Below are positions 48,930-58,203 of a stretch of 64,000 bases of DNA, piece by piece. Numbering within the stretch: position 1 is the first letter of the stretch; each line of letters starts with the position of its first letter. The DNA is from DATJLY01 sp035532935 (GTDB lineage Bacteria > Pseudomonadota > Alphaproteobacteria > ATCC43930 > CGMCC-115725): the NCBI GenBank assembly GCA_035532935.1, contig DATKQE010000034.1, forward strand, positions 19,552 through 83,551, given 5' to 3'. The position numbers were made by a program, and so were the translations under genes. The notes below the pieces were generated by a model, which did not search any database, was not told the DNA's origin, and saw only the letters and a program-made list of their open reading frames with translations.

Positions 48930-50273
48930 ATGGCGCAGGAACCGGATGCGCTCGGATTGCTCGGCGATTTCATCGCGCACGCGCTGAAGCAGGGCGCCGA
49001 CGCGGCCGACGCCGTGCTGTTCGAGGGCACGGCGCTGTCGCACGCGCAGCGGCTCGGCCGGATCGAGAAGCTCGAGCGTTCGGAGGGCTTCGACATGGGG
49101 CTGCGCGTGCTGGTCGGACGGCGCCAGGCGATGGTCTCCATGAACGAGCGCAACGCGGAGCGGATCGACGAGATCGTGACGCGCGCGCTCGCCATGGCGC
49201 GGGCGGTACCGGAGGATCCCTATTGCGGCCTCGCCGCGCCCGATCAGCTCGCCCGCGACTGGCCCGATCTCGACCTCGCCGATCCCGACGAGCCCGCGCC
49301 CGAGACGCTCATCGCCTGGGCTGCCGCGGCCGAGGATGCCGCCCGCGCCGTCGCCGGCGTCACCAATTCCGAGGGCGCCGAGGCGAACTGGAGCCGCGCG
49401 CGCGTCGCGCTCGCCGCCTCGAACGGCTTCGCCGGAACCTATATCGGCACCGGGTTCGGGGTCAGTGCCGCCGTGCTCGCCGGCGAGGGCGCCGGCATGG
49501 AGCGCGACTACGATTATACGAGCGCGGTCTACGCCGCCGATCTCGAGGATCCCGCCGCGATCGGCAAGCGCGCCGGCGAGCGCGCGGTGCGCCGCCTCAA
49601 TGCGCGCAAGGTGGCGACCTGCCGCGTGCCGGTGATCTACGATCCGCGCGTCGCCGGCTCGCTTTTGCGCCATCTCGTCGGTGCGATCAGCGGCCCTGCC
49701 GTGGCACGCGGCACCAGCTTCCTCAAGGACAAGCGCGGCGAACGCATTTTCGCCGCGGGCATCACCGTCACCGACGATCCGCATCGCCGGCGCGGCCTGC
49801 GCTCCAAGCCGTTCGATGCCGAGGGCGTGCGCAATGAGCGCCGCGCCATCGTCGCCGACGGCGTGCTCGAGACCTGGCTGCTCGACCTCGCCTCGGCGCG
49901 CCAGCTCGGCCTGGTCTCGACCGGCCATGCCAGCCGCGGCACCGGCGGCCCGCCCGGTCCGTCGCCGTCCAATCTGTGGCTCGAGCCGGGCGTCGTCACC
50001 GCCGGCGAGCTGATCGGCGACATCGCTTCGGGGTTCTATGTCGCGGAGCTGATGGGGATGGGCGTCAACGGCGTCACCGGCGACTACAGCCGCGGCGCCG
50101 CCGGGTTCTGGATCGAGAACGGCGAACTCGCCTATCCCGTCAGCGAGGTCACCATCGCCGGCAATCTCAAGGACATGTTCCGCCACCTGAGCGCGGCGAG
50201 CGACCTGCGCTTCCGCACCGGCGTCGATGCGCCCACGCTGCGCATCGACGGCATGACCGTCGCCGGCGCCTGA
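48930..50273 (+). CDS. pmbA: TldD/PmbA family metalloprotease
   Basis: A 447-residue PmbA (TldE). Marks: EGFDMGLRVLVGRRQAMVS near 57, NSEGAEANWSRARVALAASN near 148, DPRVAGSLLRHLVGAISG near 234, and GFYVAELMGMGVNGVTGDYS near 370-389. With TldD it degrades unfolded peptides and matures microcin B17 in E. coli; PmbA lacks its own metal site. ATG 48930 has GAAGGAA upstream; a GTG at 48915 is an alternative. tldD is not in the window. Confidence 0.93.
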   Translation: MAQEPDALGLLGDFIAHALKQGADAADAVLFEGTALSHAQRLGRIEKLERSEGFDMGLRVLVGRRQAMVSMNERNAERIDEIVTRALAMARAVPEDPYCGLAAPDQLARDWPDLDLADPDEPAPETLIAWAAAAEDAARAVAGVTNSEGAEANWSRARVALAASNGFAGTYIGTGFGVSAAVLAGEGAGMERDYDYTSAVYAADLEDPAAIGKRAGERAVRRLNARKVATCRVPVIYDPRVAGSLLRHLVGAISGPAVARGTSFLKDKRGERIFAAGITVTDDPHRRRGLRSKPFDAEGVRNERRAIVADGVLETWLLDLASARQLGLVSTGHASRGTGGPPGPSPSNLWLEPGVVTAGELIGDIASGFYVAELMGMGVNGVTGDYSRGAAGFWIENGELAYPVSEVTIAGNLKDMFRHLSAASDLRFRTGVDAPTLRIDGMTVAGA

Positions 50274-50290
50274 GGCGGCATCGAGGTGGC

Positions 50291-50932
50291 GTGACCACGC
50301 CTGCGCGCTTCGACGATCGGTTTCGGGCCCGGCTGCGCGAGCTGCTCGCCTGGCGCCGCGATGTTCGGCGCTTTCAGCGCGCACCGCTTCCCGCCGGCCA
50401 AGTGGAGCATCTGATCGAGATCGCGCGCCTCGCGCCGTCCGTCGGCCTGAGCGAGCCGTGGCGCTTCGTCGTCGTCGATGATCCGGCCCGGCGCGCGGCC
50501 GTGCGCCGGAACTTCGAACGCTGCAATGAAGCGGCGCTGGCGATGCAAGAGCCCGACCGCGCCGCGGTTTATGCCCGGCTCAAGCTTTCCGGCCTGGCCG
50601 AGGCGCCGTGTCATCTCGCGGTCTTCGCCGACCGCCTGACCGCCCAGGGGCACGGCCTTGGACGCCTCACCATGCCGGAGATGGTCGAATATTCCGTGGT
50701 GGCCGCGGTCAATATCCTTTGGCTGGCGGCCCGCGCCGAAGGGATCGGCATGGGATGGGTCTCGATCCTCGACCCCGATCAAATGGCGGCGATTCTCGCC
50801 GTGCCGCCGGCGTGGAAGTTCATCGGTTACTTCTGCCTCGGTTATCCCGAAGCCGAGGACGACACGCCCGATCTGGAACGGAGCGGCTGGGAGCGGCGGC
50901 ATCCCGAACAGCCGATCCTCATCCGCCGCTGA
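50291..50932 (+). CDS. bluB: 5,6-dimethylbenzimidazole synthase
   Basis: A 213-residue nitroreductase-fold enzyme that uses O2 and FMNH2 to make DMB, the lower ligand of vitamin B12. Typical segments: WRRDVRRFQRAPLP near 20-33, ARLAPSVGLSEPWRFV near 45-60, EYSVVAAVNILWLAARAEGI near 135-154, GMGWVSILDPDQMAAIL near 155-171, and CLGYP near 184. The GTG start follows GAGG. No other cobalamin gene is nearby; it is an island between pmbA and the lipid A genes. Confidence 0.9.
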   Translation: MTTPARFDDRFRARLRELLAWRRDVRRFQRAPLPAGQVEHLIEIARLAPSVGLSEPWRFVVVDDPARRAAVRRNFERCNEAALAMQEPDRAAVYARLKLSGLAEAPCHLAVFADRLTAQGHGLGRLTMPEMVEYSVVAAVNILWLAARAEGIGMGWVSILDPDQMAAILAVPPAWKFIGYFCLGYPEAEDDTPDLERSGWERRHPEQPILIRR

Positions 50933-51021
50933 TTTTCAACAGGATTCGCGGCCCGTCTTGCGCCCGCGCTTTGCCTGGCGCCGGTGCGGCCTGTACAATC
51001 GGCGCCGCGAAAGGACCGGAT

Positions 51022-52827
51022 TTGACGGCAAGCGGCAACAGTTCGGGGATGGCGGCGGAATTCAGCCACCGCACGGGCACGCTCGTGCGCCGGCTGGTGG
51101 GACAGTTCCTGCGGCCGCATCTGGGGCGCATGGGGCTGTCCTTCGTCGCCATGGCGATGATGGCGGCGGCGACCGCGGCCAATGCGTGGCTGATGCAGCC
51201 GATGCTCGACCGCGTCTTCGTCGCCCGCGACGAGCGGCTTCTGGTCGTCATTCCGGCAGCGGTGATGGTGCTCGCGTTCGTCAAGGGCATCGCCAATTAC
51301 GGCCAGGCGGTGCTGATGACGACGGTGGGCCAGCGCGTCGTCGCCGACATCCAGATGACGCTGTTCGCGCGCCTGATGCGCGCCGATCTGGCCTTCTTCC
51401 ACGCCAATCCGACCGGCACGCTGATCTCGCGCTTCACCAACGACGCCAACATGCTGCGCGCGGCGGCCACGAACGTGCTGGCGGGGCTCGGCAAGGAAGC
51501 GGTCACGGCCAGCTTTCTCGTGGCCCTGATGTTCTATCAGGACTGGCTCCTGGCGGTGACGGCGCTCCTGGCCTTTCCGCTGGCGCTGCGGCCGTTGGTT
51601 GCGGTCGGCAAGCGCATGCGCCGCGTCTCCGCCGACACCCAGGCGGAAATGGGCGAGTTCACCACGCTGCTCGACCAGACCTTCCAGGGCGCGCGTCACG
51701 TCAAGGCCTATGGCATGGAGGATTACGAGACGCGGCGCGCCGGGCGCGTGATCGAGCGCCTGTTCCGCCTGGTCCAGCGCGCCGCGCGCACCCGCGCCGT
51801 CGCCTCGCCGCTGATGGAGACGCTGGGCGGCGTCGCCGTGGGGCTCGTCATCCTCTATGGCGGCCATCAGGTCATCGCCGGCAGCCGCACGCCCGGCACG
51901 TTCTTCTCCTTCGTCACCGCGCTCCTTCTGGCCTATCAGCCGCTGAAGAATCTCGCCGGCCTCAATGTCAGCCTGCAGGAGGGCCTGGCCGCGGCGCAGC
52001 GCATCTTCACCGTTCTCGACATCGAGCCCGCGATCCGCGACCGGCCGCAAGCGCGGCGGCTGATGGCAACAAGCGGCGAGATCCGCTTCGATGACGTGCG
52101 CTTCGCCTATGCCAACGGCACGCCGGCCCTGAAGGGCGTGAGCCTCGCGGTGCCCGCCGGCAAGACTGTGGCGCTGGTTGGCGCGTCGGGCGCGGGCAAG
52201 AGCACCATCCTCAACCTCGTGCCGCGCTTCTATGACGTCGATGCCGGCGCGGTCACGATCGACGGCATCGATGTGCGCGACGTGACCTTGGCCTCATTGC
52301 GCGGCGCGATCGCGCTGGTGAGCCAGGAGGTGAGCCTGTTCGACGACACCGTCCGCGCCAACATCGCCTATGGCCGCTTCGACGCGGGCGCGGACGCGGT
52401 CGAAGCCGCGGCGCGGGCGGCGGCGGCCGACGAGTTCATCCGCGCCCTGCCGCAAGGCTATGACACGCCGGTCGGCGAGCATGGCGTCAAGCTCTCGGGC
52501 GGCCAGCGTCAGCGCATCGCCATCGCCCGCGCCATGCTCAAGAACGCGCCGATCCTGCTGCTCGACGAGGCGACCTCGGCGCTCGACACCGGCGCCGAGC
52601 GCCAGGTGCAGGCGGCGCTCAAGGCGCTGATGCAGGGCCGCACCACGGTGGTGATCGCGCACCGGCTGTCGACTGTGATCGACGCCGATCTCATCTACGT
52701 GGTCGAGGCGGGCCGCATCGCCGAAGCGGGCACGCATGCCGAACTGCTGCGCCGCGGCGGCGTCTATGCGAGGCTTCATGCGCTGCAATTCGCCGGCCGG
52801 GCGGAAGCGGCGGAGCTGCGGGCGTGA
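51022..52827 (+). CDS. msbA: ABC transporter, lipid A flippase MsbA-like
   Basis: A 601-residue half-transporter: six-helix membrane domain (about 30-330) fused to an ATPase with Walker A VGASGAGKST, Q-loop SQEVSLFDDTV, signature KLSGGQRQRIAIARA, Walker B ILLLDEATS and H-loop IAHRLST. Its position before waaA and lpxK makes lipid A/core export the likely job. The start TTG at 51022 has AAAGGA upstream; ATG 51049 is weaker. The frame further upstream is rejected. Confidence 0.9.
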   Translation: MTASGNSSGMAAEFSHRTGTLVRRLVGQFLRPHLGRMGLSFVAMAMMAAATAANAWLMQPMLDRVFVARDERLLVVIPAAVMVLAFVKGIANYGQAVLMTTVGQRVVADIQMTLFARLMRADLAFFHANPTGTLISRFTNDANMLRAAATNVLAGLGKEAVTASFLVALMFYQDWLLAVTALLAFPLALRPLVAVGKRMRRVSADTQAEMGEFTTLLDQTFQGARHVKAYGMEDYETRRAGRVIERLFRLVQRAARTRAVASPLMETLGGVAVGLVILYGGHQVIAGSRTPGTFFSFVTALLLAYQPLKNLAGLNVSLQEGLAAAQRIFTVLDIEPAIRDRPQARRLMATSGEIRFDDVRFAYANGTPALKGVSLAVPAGKTVALVGASGAGKSTILNLVPRFYDVDAGAVTIDGIDVRDVTLASLRGAIALVSQEVSLFDDTVRANIAYGRFDAGADAVEAAARAAAADEFIRALPQGYDTPVGEHGVKLSGGQRQRIAIARAMLKNAPILLLDEATSALDTGAERQVQAALKALMQGRTTVVIAHRLSTVIDADLIYVVEAGRIAEAGTHAELLRRGGVYARLHALQFAGRAEAAELRA

Positions 52828-52831
52828 GGCA

Positions 52832-53578
52832 ATGCGGCTGCTGAAGCGGTGGCTGCGCGCCGAGGCGAGCCGCGCGGTGCTGTGCCGGCTCATCCAGCTC
52901 TATATCCGCCTCGTCTACGCCACCAGCCGCTGGACCACGATCGGCGCCGAGATTCCGGCGGCGCTGGTGGCTGAGCGGCGCGCTTTCATCGTCGCGTTCT
53001 GGCACGGGCGGATGCTGATGCTGCCGCTGATGTGGGCGCGGCGCGCGCCGCTCTTCATGCTGATTTCGGGCCATCGCGACGGCCGCATCATCGCCGGCGC
53101 CGTCGCCGGGTTCGGCATCGGCTCGGTCGAGGGCTCGACCTCGTCCGGCGGCTCGATGGCGCTGCGCGCGATGCTGCGCCACATGCGCGCCGGCGAGTCC
53201 GTCGGCATCACGCCCGACGGTCCCAACGGGCCGGCGATGCGGGCCACGTCCGGGATCGTCGCCGCGGCGCGGCTCGCGCGCGCGCCGATCGTGCCGATGA
53301 CCTATGCGACGAGCCGGCGCTGCATCCTCAACACCTGGGATCGTTTCCACCTCGCGCTGCCGTTGAGCCGCGGCGTGTTCCTGTGGGGCGAGGCGGTCGA
53401 GGTGCCGGCCGAGCTCGATGCGGCCGGGATCGAGGAATGGCGCCGGCGGATCGAGGAGCGCATGACCGCGCTGACCGAAGAGGCCGACCGCCGCGTCGGC
53501 CGCGAGGCGACGGCGCCCGGCACGCTGGCGCGGCATGAATTCCAGGCGCGGCGTCGGGCCGCGGGCGGCGGCGGATGA
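52832..53578 (+). CDS. Lysophospholipid acyltransferase family protein (DUF374)
   Basis: A 248-residue protein of the DUF374 type. N-terminal LIQLYIRLVYATSRWTTIG, then AFWHGRMLMLPLMW near 53-66, ISGHRDGRIIAGAVAGFGI near 75-93, GSTSSGGSMALRAMLRHM, and ITPDGPNGPAMRATSGIV near 127-144, which carry an HxxD-like and a DGP motif. Members lie in LPS loci and are probably glycerophospholipid or lipid A acyltransferases; the acceptor is unknown. It sits between msbA and waaA, overlapping waaA as ATGA. Confidence 0.88.
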   Translation: MRLLKRWLRAEASRAVLCRLIQLYIRLVYATSRWTTIGAEIPAALVAERRAFIVAFWHGRMLMLPLMWARRAPLFMLISGHRDGRIIAGAVAGFGIGSVEGSTSSGGSMALRAMLRHMRAGESVGITPDGPNGPAMRATSGIVAAARLARAPIVPMTYATSRRCILNTWDRFHLALPLSRGVFLWGEAVEVPAELDAAGIEEWRRRIEERMTALTEEADRRVGREATAPGTLARHEFQARRRAAGGGG

Positions 53579-54876
53579 ACGCCACCCTCATGGCCTATCG
53601 CGGCCTGAGCGGCGCGCTCGGTCCCGCGATCGATTTCTACCTCGCCCGCCGGCTCGCGCGCGGCAAGGAGGACCGCGACCGCTTTGCCGAGCGCCGCGGC
53701 CATGCCGGCCGGGCGCGGCCGCCCGGGCCGCTCGTCTGGGTGCATGCGGCGAGCGTGGGCGAGGCGGTGTCGATGCTGTCGCTGATCGACCGGCTGCTGG
53801 TGGACCGGCCCGGCCTCGGCGTGCTGGTGACGACCGGGACGGTGACCTCGGCCCGGCTCCTGGCCCATCGCCTGCCGGCGGACCGCGCCTGGCATCAATA
53901 CGTGCCGGTCGATCGCACGGCTTATGTGCGGCGCTTCCTCGATCATTGGCGGCCCGATCTCGCGCTCTGGGTCGAATCCGAGCTGTGGCCCAACCTGCTC
54001 ACCGAGACGCATGCGCGCGGCATCCCGCTGCTGCTGCTCAATGGCCGCATGTCAGCGTCCTCGTTCCGCCGCTGGGGCCGGTTCCGCGGCCTGATCGGAC
54101 CGCTGCTGGCGAGCTTCGCCTTGTGCCTTGCGCAGGACGCGGCCCAGGCCGACCGCTTCCAGCGTCTCGGCGCCGTCAATGCGGCGACCGTCGGCGACCT
54201 CAAGGCCGCGGCCGCGCCGCTGCCGGTCGATGAGGCGCAGTTTGCGCAACTCGCCGCCGCGGTGGGCGCACGGCCGCTCTGGCTTGCCGCCAGCACGCAT
54301 GAGGGCGAGGAGGAGATCGCCGGCTTCGTCCATCGCGCGCTGATGCATGCGGCGAGCGGGCTGCTGACGATCGTGGCGCCGCGCCACCCGGCGCGCGCCG
54401 GCGCCGTTCGCGCCATGCTCGAGGCGCGCGGCCTCGTGGTGGCGCAGCGTTCCGCGGGCGAAGCGGTCGGCGCTGCGACCGATGTCTATCTCGCCGACAC
54501 GCTGGGCGAGTTGGGGCTGTTCTACCGGCTGGCCGGCATCGCCTTCGTCGGCGGCTCGATCGCGCGCAAGGGTGGGCACAATCCGCTCGAAGCAGCGCTG
54601 CTCGACTGTGCCATTCTGCACGGCCCCGACATGAGCAATTGCGCGACGATGGCGCGAGGGCTGGCGGCTGCCGGCGCGACCATCACCGTCACCGACGGTC
54701 CGAGCCTCGCCGCGGCGGTCGGCCGCCTCATCGCCGATCCGGTCGAACGCGCCGCCCGCGCCGCCGCCGCTTCCGGCGTTGCCGCGCACAATCGCGACGT
54801 GCTCGATGCGGTGATGGCGCGGCTTGCGCCGTGGCTCGACCGCCTCGCTCGCCATGAAGCTGCCGCCTGCGCCTGA
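53575..54876 (+). CDS. waaA: 3-deoxy-D-manno-octulosonic acid transferase
   Basis: A 433-residue GT30 glycosyltransferase that attaches Kdo to lipid IVA. Marks: an N-terminal anchor, VWVHAASVGEAVSMLSLIDR near 54-73, WVESELWPNLL near 132-142, LLNGRMSASSFRRWGRF near 157-173, LAASTHEGEEE near 239-249, and GGSIARKGGHNPLEAALLDC near 326-345. Number of Kdo units added cannot be told. lpxK starts 23 bases before its end. Confidence 0.94.
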   Translation: MNATLMAYRGLSGALGPAIDFYLARRLARGKEDRDRFAERRGHAGRARPPGPLVWVHAASVGEAVSMLSLIDRLLVDRPGLGVLVTTGTVTSARLLAHRLPADRAWHQYVPVDRTAYVRRFLDHWRPDLALWVESELWPNLLTETHARGIPLLLLNGRMSASSFRRWGRFRGLIGPLLASFALCLAQDAAQADRFQRLGAVNAATVGDLKAAAAPLPVDEAQFAQLAAAVGARPLWLAASTHEGEEEIAGFVHRALMHAASGLLTIVAPRHPARAGAVRAMLEARGLVVAQRSAGEAVGAATDVYLADTLGELGLFYRLAGIAFVGGSIARKGGHNPLEAALLDCAILHGPDMSNCATMARGLAAAGATITVTDGPSLAAAVGRLIADPVERAARAAAASGVAAHNRDVLDAVMARLAPWLDRLARHEAAACA

Positions 54877-55840
54877 ATTCTGGAACCGGCCCGGGCTTGG
54901 CGCGCAGCTGCTCGAGCCGCTCGCCTGGGCCTTTGCCGCAGCCGGCGCGGCGCGGCGCGCGCTCGCGCACCCCTATCGGGCGCCGGTGCCGGTCCTTTGC
55001 GTCGGCAATCTCGTCGCCGGCGGTGCCGGCAAGACCCCGGTGGTCCTGAGCCTCGCCCGAAGGCTGACGGCGCAGGGCGCGCGGCCGCATCTTCTCAGCC
55101 GCGGCTATGGCGGAAGCGAAGCCGGCCCGCTCGCGGTCGATCCGGCGCGGCACGACGCGGCCCAGGTCGGCGACGAGGCGCTGCTGCTCGCCCAAGTCGC
55201 GCCGACCTGGATCGCGCGCGACCGTGCCGCCGGGGCACGCGCAGCCGCCGCTGCCGGGGCCGGGATCATCGTCATGGATGACGGGTTCCAGAATCCGAGC
55301 CTCGTCAAGGACCGCGCGCTGCTGGTGGTCGATGGCGGCTATGGCTTCGGCAACGGCCGCGTCATGCCGGCGGGGCCGCTGCGCGAGCGGGTGCCGGCGG
55401 CGTTGGCGCGGGCCGACGCGGTGGTGCTGATGGGCGCGGACGCGGACGGGGTCGCGGCGCGGCTCGGCGGGGCGAGGGTGCTGCGCGCCGAATTGGTTGC
55501 AGTGGCAAGCACCGTGCCCGCCGGCCGCGTCGTCGCCTTCGCCGGAATCGGCCGGCCGGAAAAATTCTTCCGCACCGTGGCGGCGACCGGCGCGATCGTG
55601 GTCGCGCGGCACGCCTTCGCCGACCACCATCGCTATGGCGCCGCCGAACTGGAACGCCTCGGCCGCGACGCCGAAGCGGCGGGCGCGCGTCTCGTCACCA
55701 CGGCCAAGGACGCGGTGCGGCTGCCGCAAGCCTGGCGCGCGCGGGTCTCGGTCCTCGAGGTCGAGGTGCGGTGGCAGGACGATGCGGCGCTCAAGGCGCT
55801 GCTGGCGCCGGTGGTCGCGGCGGCCTTGCGGCATGGCTGA
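54854..55840 (+). CDS. lpxK: Tetraacyldisaccharide 4'-kinase
   Basis: A 328-residue kinase that phosphorylates the 4' position of lipid A disaccharide. It has an N-terminal membrane-proximal helix, Walker A VAGGAGKTPVV near 49-59, GYGGSEAGP near 80, DDGFQNPSLVKDRALLVVD near 135-153, and DHHRYGAAELERL near 258. The ATG at 54854 is in line with MKLPPAPEFW, the family start; the longer frame from 54824 is rejected. It overlaps waaA by 23 and lpxL by 8 bases. Confidence 0.94.
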   Translation: MKLPPAPEFWNRPGLGAQLLEPLAWAFAAAGAARRALAHPYRAPVPVLCVGNLVAGGAGKTPVVLSLARRLTAQGARPHLLSRGYGGSEAGPLAVDPARHDAAQVGDEALLLAQVAPTWIARDRAAGARAAAAAGAGIIVMDDGFQNPSLVKDRALLVVDGGYGFGNGRVMPAGPLRERVPAALARADAVVLMGADADGVAARLGGARVLRAELVAVASTVPAGRVVAFAGIGRPEKFFRTVAATGAIVVARHAFADHHRYGAAELERLGRDAEAAGARLVTTAKDAVRLPQAWRARVSVLEVEVRWQDDAALKALLAPVVAAALRHG

Positions 55841-56714
55841 GCGGCGGCGGCTCGCCGATGCGCTCGAGGCGCTGGGCGCACGGTTGCTGTTCGGATTGTT
55901 CGCGCTCTTGCCGCTCGACCGCGCCTCGGCGGTGGGCGGCGCGCTCGGGCGCTGGGTCGGGCCGCATCTCGGCGCCTCCAAGCGCGCCGTCGTCAATCTC
56001 CGCCGCGCCATGCCCGAGCTGGACGAGGATGCAATCGCCCGCATCATCGCCGGTATGTGGGACAATCTCGGCCGCGTCGTCGCCGAGTACCCCCATCTGC
56101 GCGAGATCGACGTGTTTGCGCCGGGCGGCCGGGTCGAGGTCTGCGGCGCTGATATTGCCTTCGCGCAGCGCGAGGCGGGCCGGCGCACCATCTTCTTCTC
56201 GGCGCATTGCGGCAATTGGGAGATCGGCGCCCTGGCGGCGACACAAGCCGGGTTCGCGGTGGCGCAGATCTACCGCGCCCCCAACAACCCGCTGATCGAC
56301 AACCTCATCCGCGCCGCGCGCGGTCCCGATGCCGGCGAGCTGATCCCCAAGGGAAGGGCGGCGGCGCGGCGGGCGATCGCGGCGCTCGAGGAGGGACGCA
56401 TTCTCGCCATGCTGGTCGACCAGAAGATGAATGACGGCATCGCGGTGCCGTTCTTCGGCCGCGATGCCATGACGGCGCCGGCGCTGGCGCGACTCGCCCG
56501 GCGCTATGGCTGCACCGTCGTGCCGGTGCGGATCGAGCGCTTGGAAGGGGCACGTTTTCGCCTCGTCTGCGAGCCGCCCTTGCCGGTGCCCAGGACCGCG
56601 GACGCCCATGCCGACGTTCTCGCCCTCATGACTGCGGTCAACGCCACGATCGAACGCTGGATCCGTGCCCGGCCCGAGCAATGGCTGTGGGTCCACCGCC
56701 GCTGGCCGGATTAG
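55833..56714 (+). CDS. lpxL: Lipid A biosynthesis lauroyl acyltransferase-like protein
   Basis: A 293-residue acyltransferase of the LpxL/HtrB group, transferring a secondary acyl chain to Kdo-lipid A. Pattern: GRWVGPHLGASKRAVVNLRR near 39-58, FFSAHCGNWE near 120-129 (HxxxxE-type active site with HCGNWE), IYRAPNNPLID near 144, and VDQKMNDGIAVPFFGRDAMT near 191-210. It has no obvious signal but an N-terminal helix. It completes msbA-DUF374-waaA-lpxK-lpxL and faces xseA 6 bases away. Confidence 0.9.
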   Translation: MAERRRLADALEALGARLLFGLFALLPLDRASAVGGALGRWVGPHLGASKRAVVNLRRAMPELDEDAIARIIAGMWDNLGRVVAEYPHLREIDVFAPGGRVEVCGADIAFAQREAGRRTIFFSAHCGNWEIGALAATQAGFAVAQIYRAPNNPLIDNLIRAARGPDAGELIPKGRAAARRAIAALEEGRILAMLVDQKMNDGIAVPFFGRDAMTAPALARLARRYGCTVVPVRIERLEGARFRLVCEPPLPVPRTADAHADVLALMTAVNATIERWIRARPEQWLWVHRRWPD

Positions 56715-56720
56715 GGCAGC

Positions 56721-58136
56721 TTACAGCAGCTTGCCCTGCTTGGCCGCGGCACCCTCGCGGTCCGGGCGCTTGCCGGCGGCGGTGGCGGCGACGCTGCCGT
56801 CGTGGAATTCGAGCGTGAGCGCCGCGCCCGGCGCCACCGCGGCGGCGCTTGTCAGCACCTTGCCGGCGGCGCCGCGGACGCGGACATAGCCGCGCTCCAG
56901 CACCTGAAGCTGTACCTGCTGCCAGCTCGCGAGCCGCCCGGCAAGGCTGGCGAGCCGCGTCGCGTGGAGCGCGACGATCCGCGCGGCGGCGGCGCCAAGG
57001 CGCGGCGCGTGATCGGCCAGGCGCTGCCGCGACGACGCGATCTGTGCCGCCAGCAGCGCCGGCGCCAGCCGCCGTGCGGTCGCGTCGAGCTGTTGCGCGC
57101 CGAGGCGGACGCGCTGGCGGAGCGCGAGGACGAGACGCTCGGCGCGGTCGTCGAGCCGCTGCGCCGCCGCGTTGATGAGCCCGTGCGGATCGGGCAGGCC
57201 GCGCGCGGCGGCGCGCAAATTGCCGGCGCGTGCGGCAAGCTCGCGTCCGAGCGCGTGCTTGAGGCGCAGCGACTTGCTGTCGAGTTCGGCCGCGAGTTCG
57301 AGCCGCACCGGCACCGCCATCTCGGCCGCCGCCGTCGGCGTCGGCGCGCGCCGGTCGCTGGCGAAATCAATCAGCGTCGTGTCCGTCTCGTGCCCGACCG
57401 CGGAAATGAGCGGGATCGCCGAGGATGCCGCGGCGCGCACCACGTTCTCCTCGTTGAACGCCATCAGGTCCTCGATGCTGCCGCCGCCGCGTGCGACAAT
57501 GAGGAGATCGGGCCGCGGCGGCTCGCCGCCGGGGACGAGCCGGTTGAAGCCTTGGATCGCCGCGGCCACTTGCGCCGCCGCGCCCTCGCCCTGCACCGCC
57601 ACCGGCCAGATGAGGACGCGGCGTGGAAAGCGGTCGGCAAGGCGGTGCAGGATGTCGCGGATGACCGCCCCGGTCGGCGAGGTGACGACGCCGATCACCT
57701 CGGGCAGGAACGGCAGCTTGCGCTTGCGCTCGGGCGCGAACAGCCCCTCGGCGGCAAGCCGCGCCTTGCGCTCCTCGAGCAGCTTCAAGAGCGCCCCGAT
57801 GCCGGCGAGCTCCATGCTCTCGACCACGAGTTGATAGCGCGAGCGCCCGGGATAGGTGGTGAGCCGCCCGGTGCACACCACCTCCATTCCGTCCTCGGGC
57901 TTGAGCGCGAGCCGCGTGCCGCGCCAGCACACCGCGTCGAGCACCGCCGCCTCGTCCTTGAGCGCGAAATAGGCATGGCCCGAGGAATGGCGCTTGAAGC
58001 CGGAGATTTCGCCGCGCACGCGGACATAGGCGAAATTCTGCTCGATCGTGCGCTTCAGCAGCGCGGCGATCTCGCTGACGCTGTATTCGGGCAGGTTGGC
58101 GCGTGCCGGGGTGGCGGCGAGGGGTGTTTCCGTCAT
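56721..58136 (-). CDS. xseA: Exodeoxyribonuclease VII large subunit
   Basis: A 471-residue nuclease subunit. OB-fold N-terminus (EYSVSEIAALLKRTIEQNFA, GEISGFKRHSSGHAYFALKD, residues about 18-66); catalytic core with GVVTSPTGAVIRDI near 137, ARGGGSIEDLMAFNEE near 213, and SAVGHETDTTLIDFASD near 237-253. The C-terminal half is a coiled coil. It needs XseB, not in the window. The ATG at 58136 replaces a start 28 codons upstream that has no family sequence. Confidence 0.95.
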   Translation of the reverse strand: MTETPLAATPARANLPEYSVSEIAALLKRTIEQNFAYVRVRGEISGFKRHSSGHAYFALKDEAAVLDAVCWRGTRLALKPEDGMEVVCTGRLTTYPGRSRYQLVVESMELAGIGALLKLLEERKARLAAEGLFAPERKRKLPFLPEVIGVVTSPTGAVIRDILHRLADRFPRRVLIWPVAVQGEGAAAQVAAAIQGFNRLVPGGEPPRPDLLIVARGGGSIEDLMAFNEENVVRAAASSAIPLISAVGHETDTTLIDFASDRRAPTPTAAAEMAVPVRLELAAELDSKSLRLKHALGRELAARAGNLRAAARGLPDPHGLINAAAQRLDDRAERLVLALRQRVRLGAQQLDATARRLAPALLAAQIASSRQRLADHAPRLGAAAARIVALHATRLASLAGRLASWQQVQLQVLERGYVRVRGAAGKVLTSAAAVAPGAALTLEFHDGSVAATAAGKRPDREGAAAKQGKLL

Positions 58137-58203
58137 TGCGCGGCATGATACAAGGTCCGGCGGTCGGACGCATGCGCCGGCCGGAACGGAGCGGCGAGGG
58201 ACG

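Noticed and set aside
46892..49195. Open frame of 767 codons on the minus strand across ubiD
   Set aside because: The ubiD frame has family motifs throughout; only the short DUF4170 gene is accepted on this strand, in another position.
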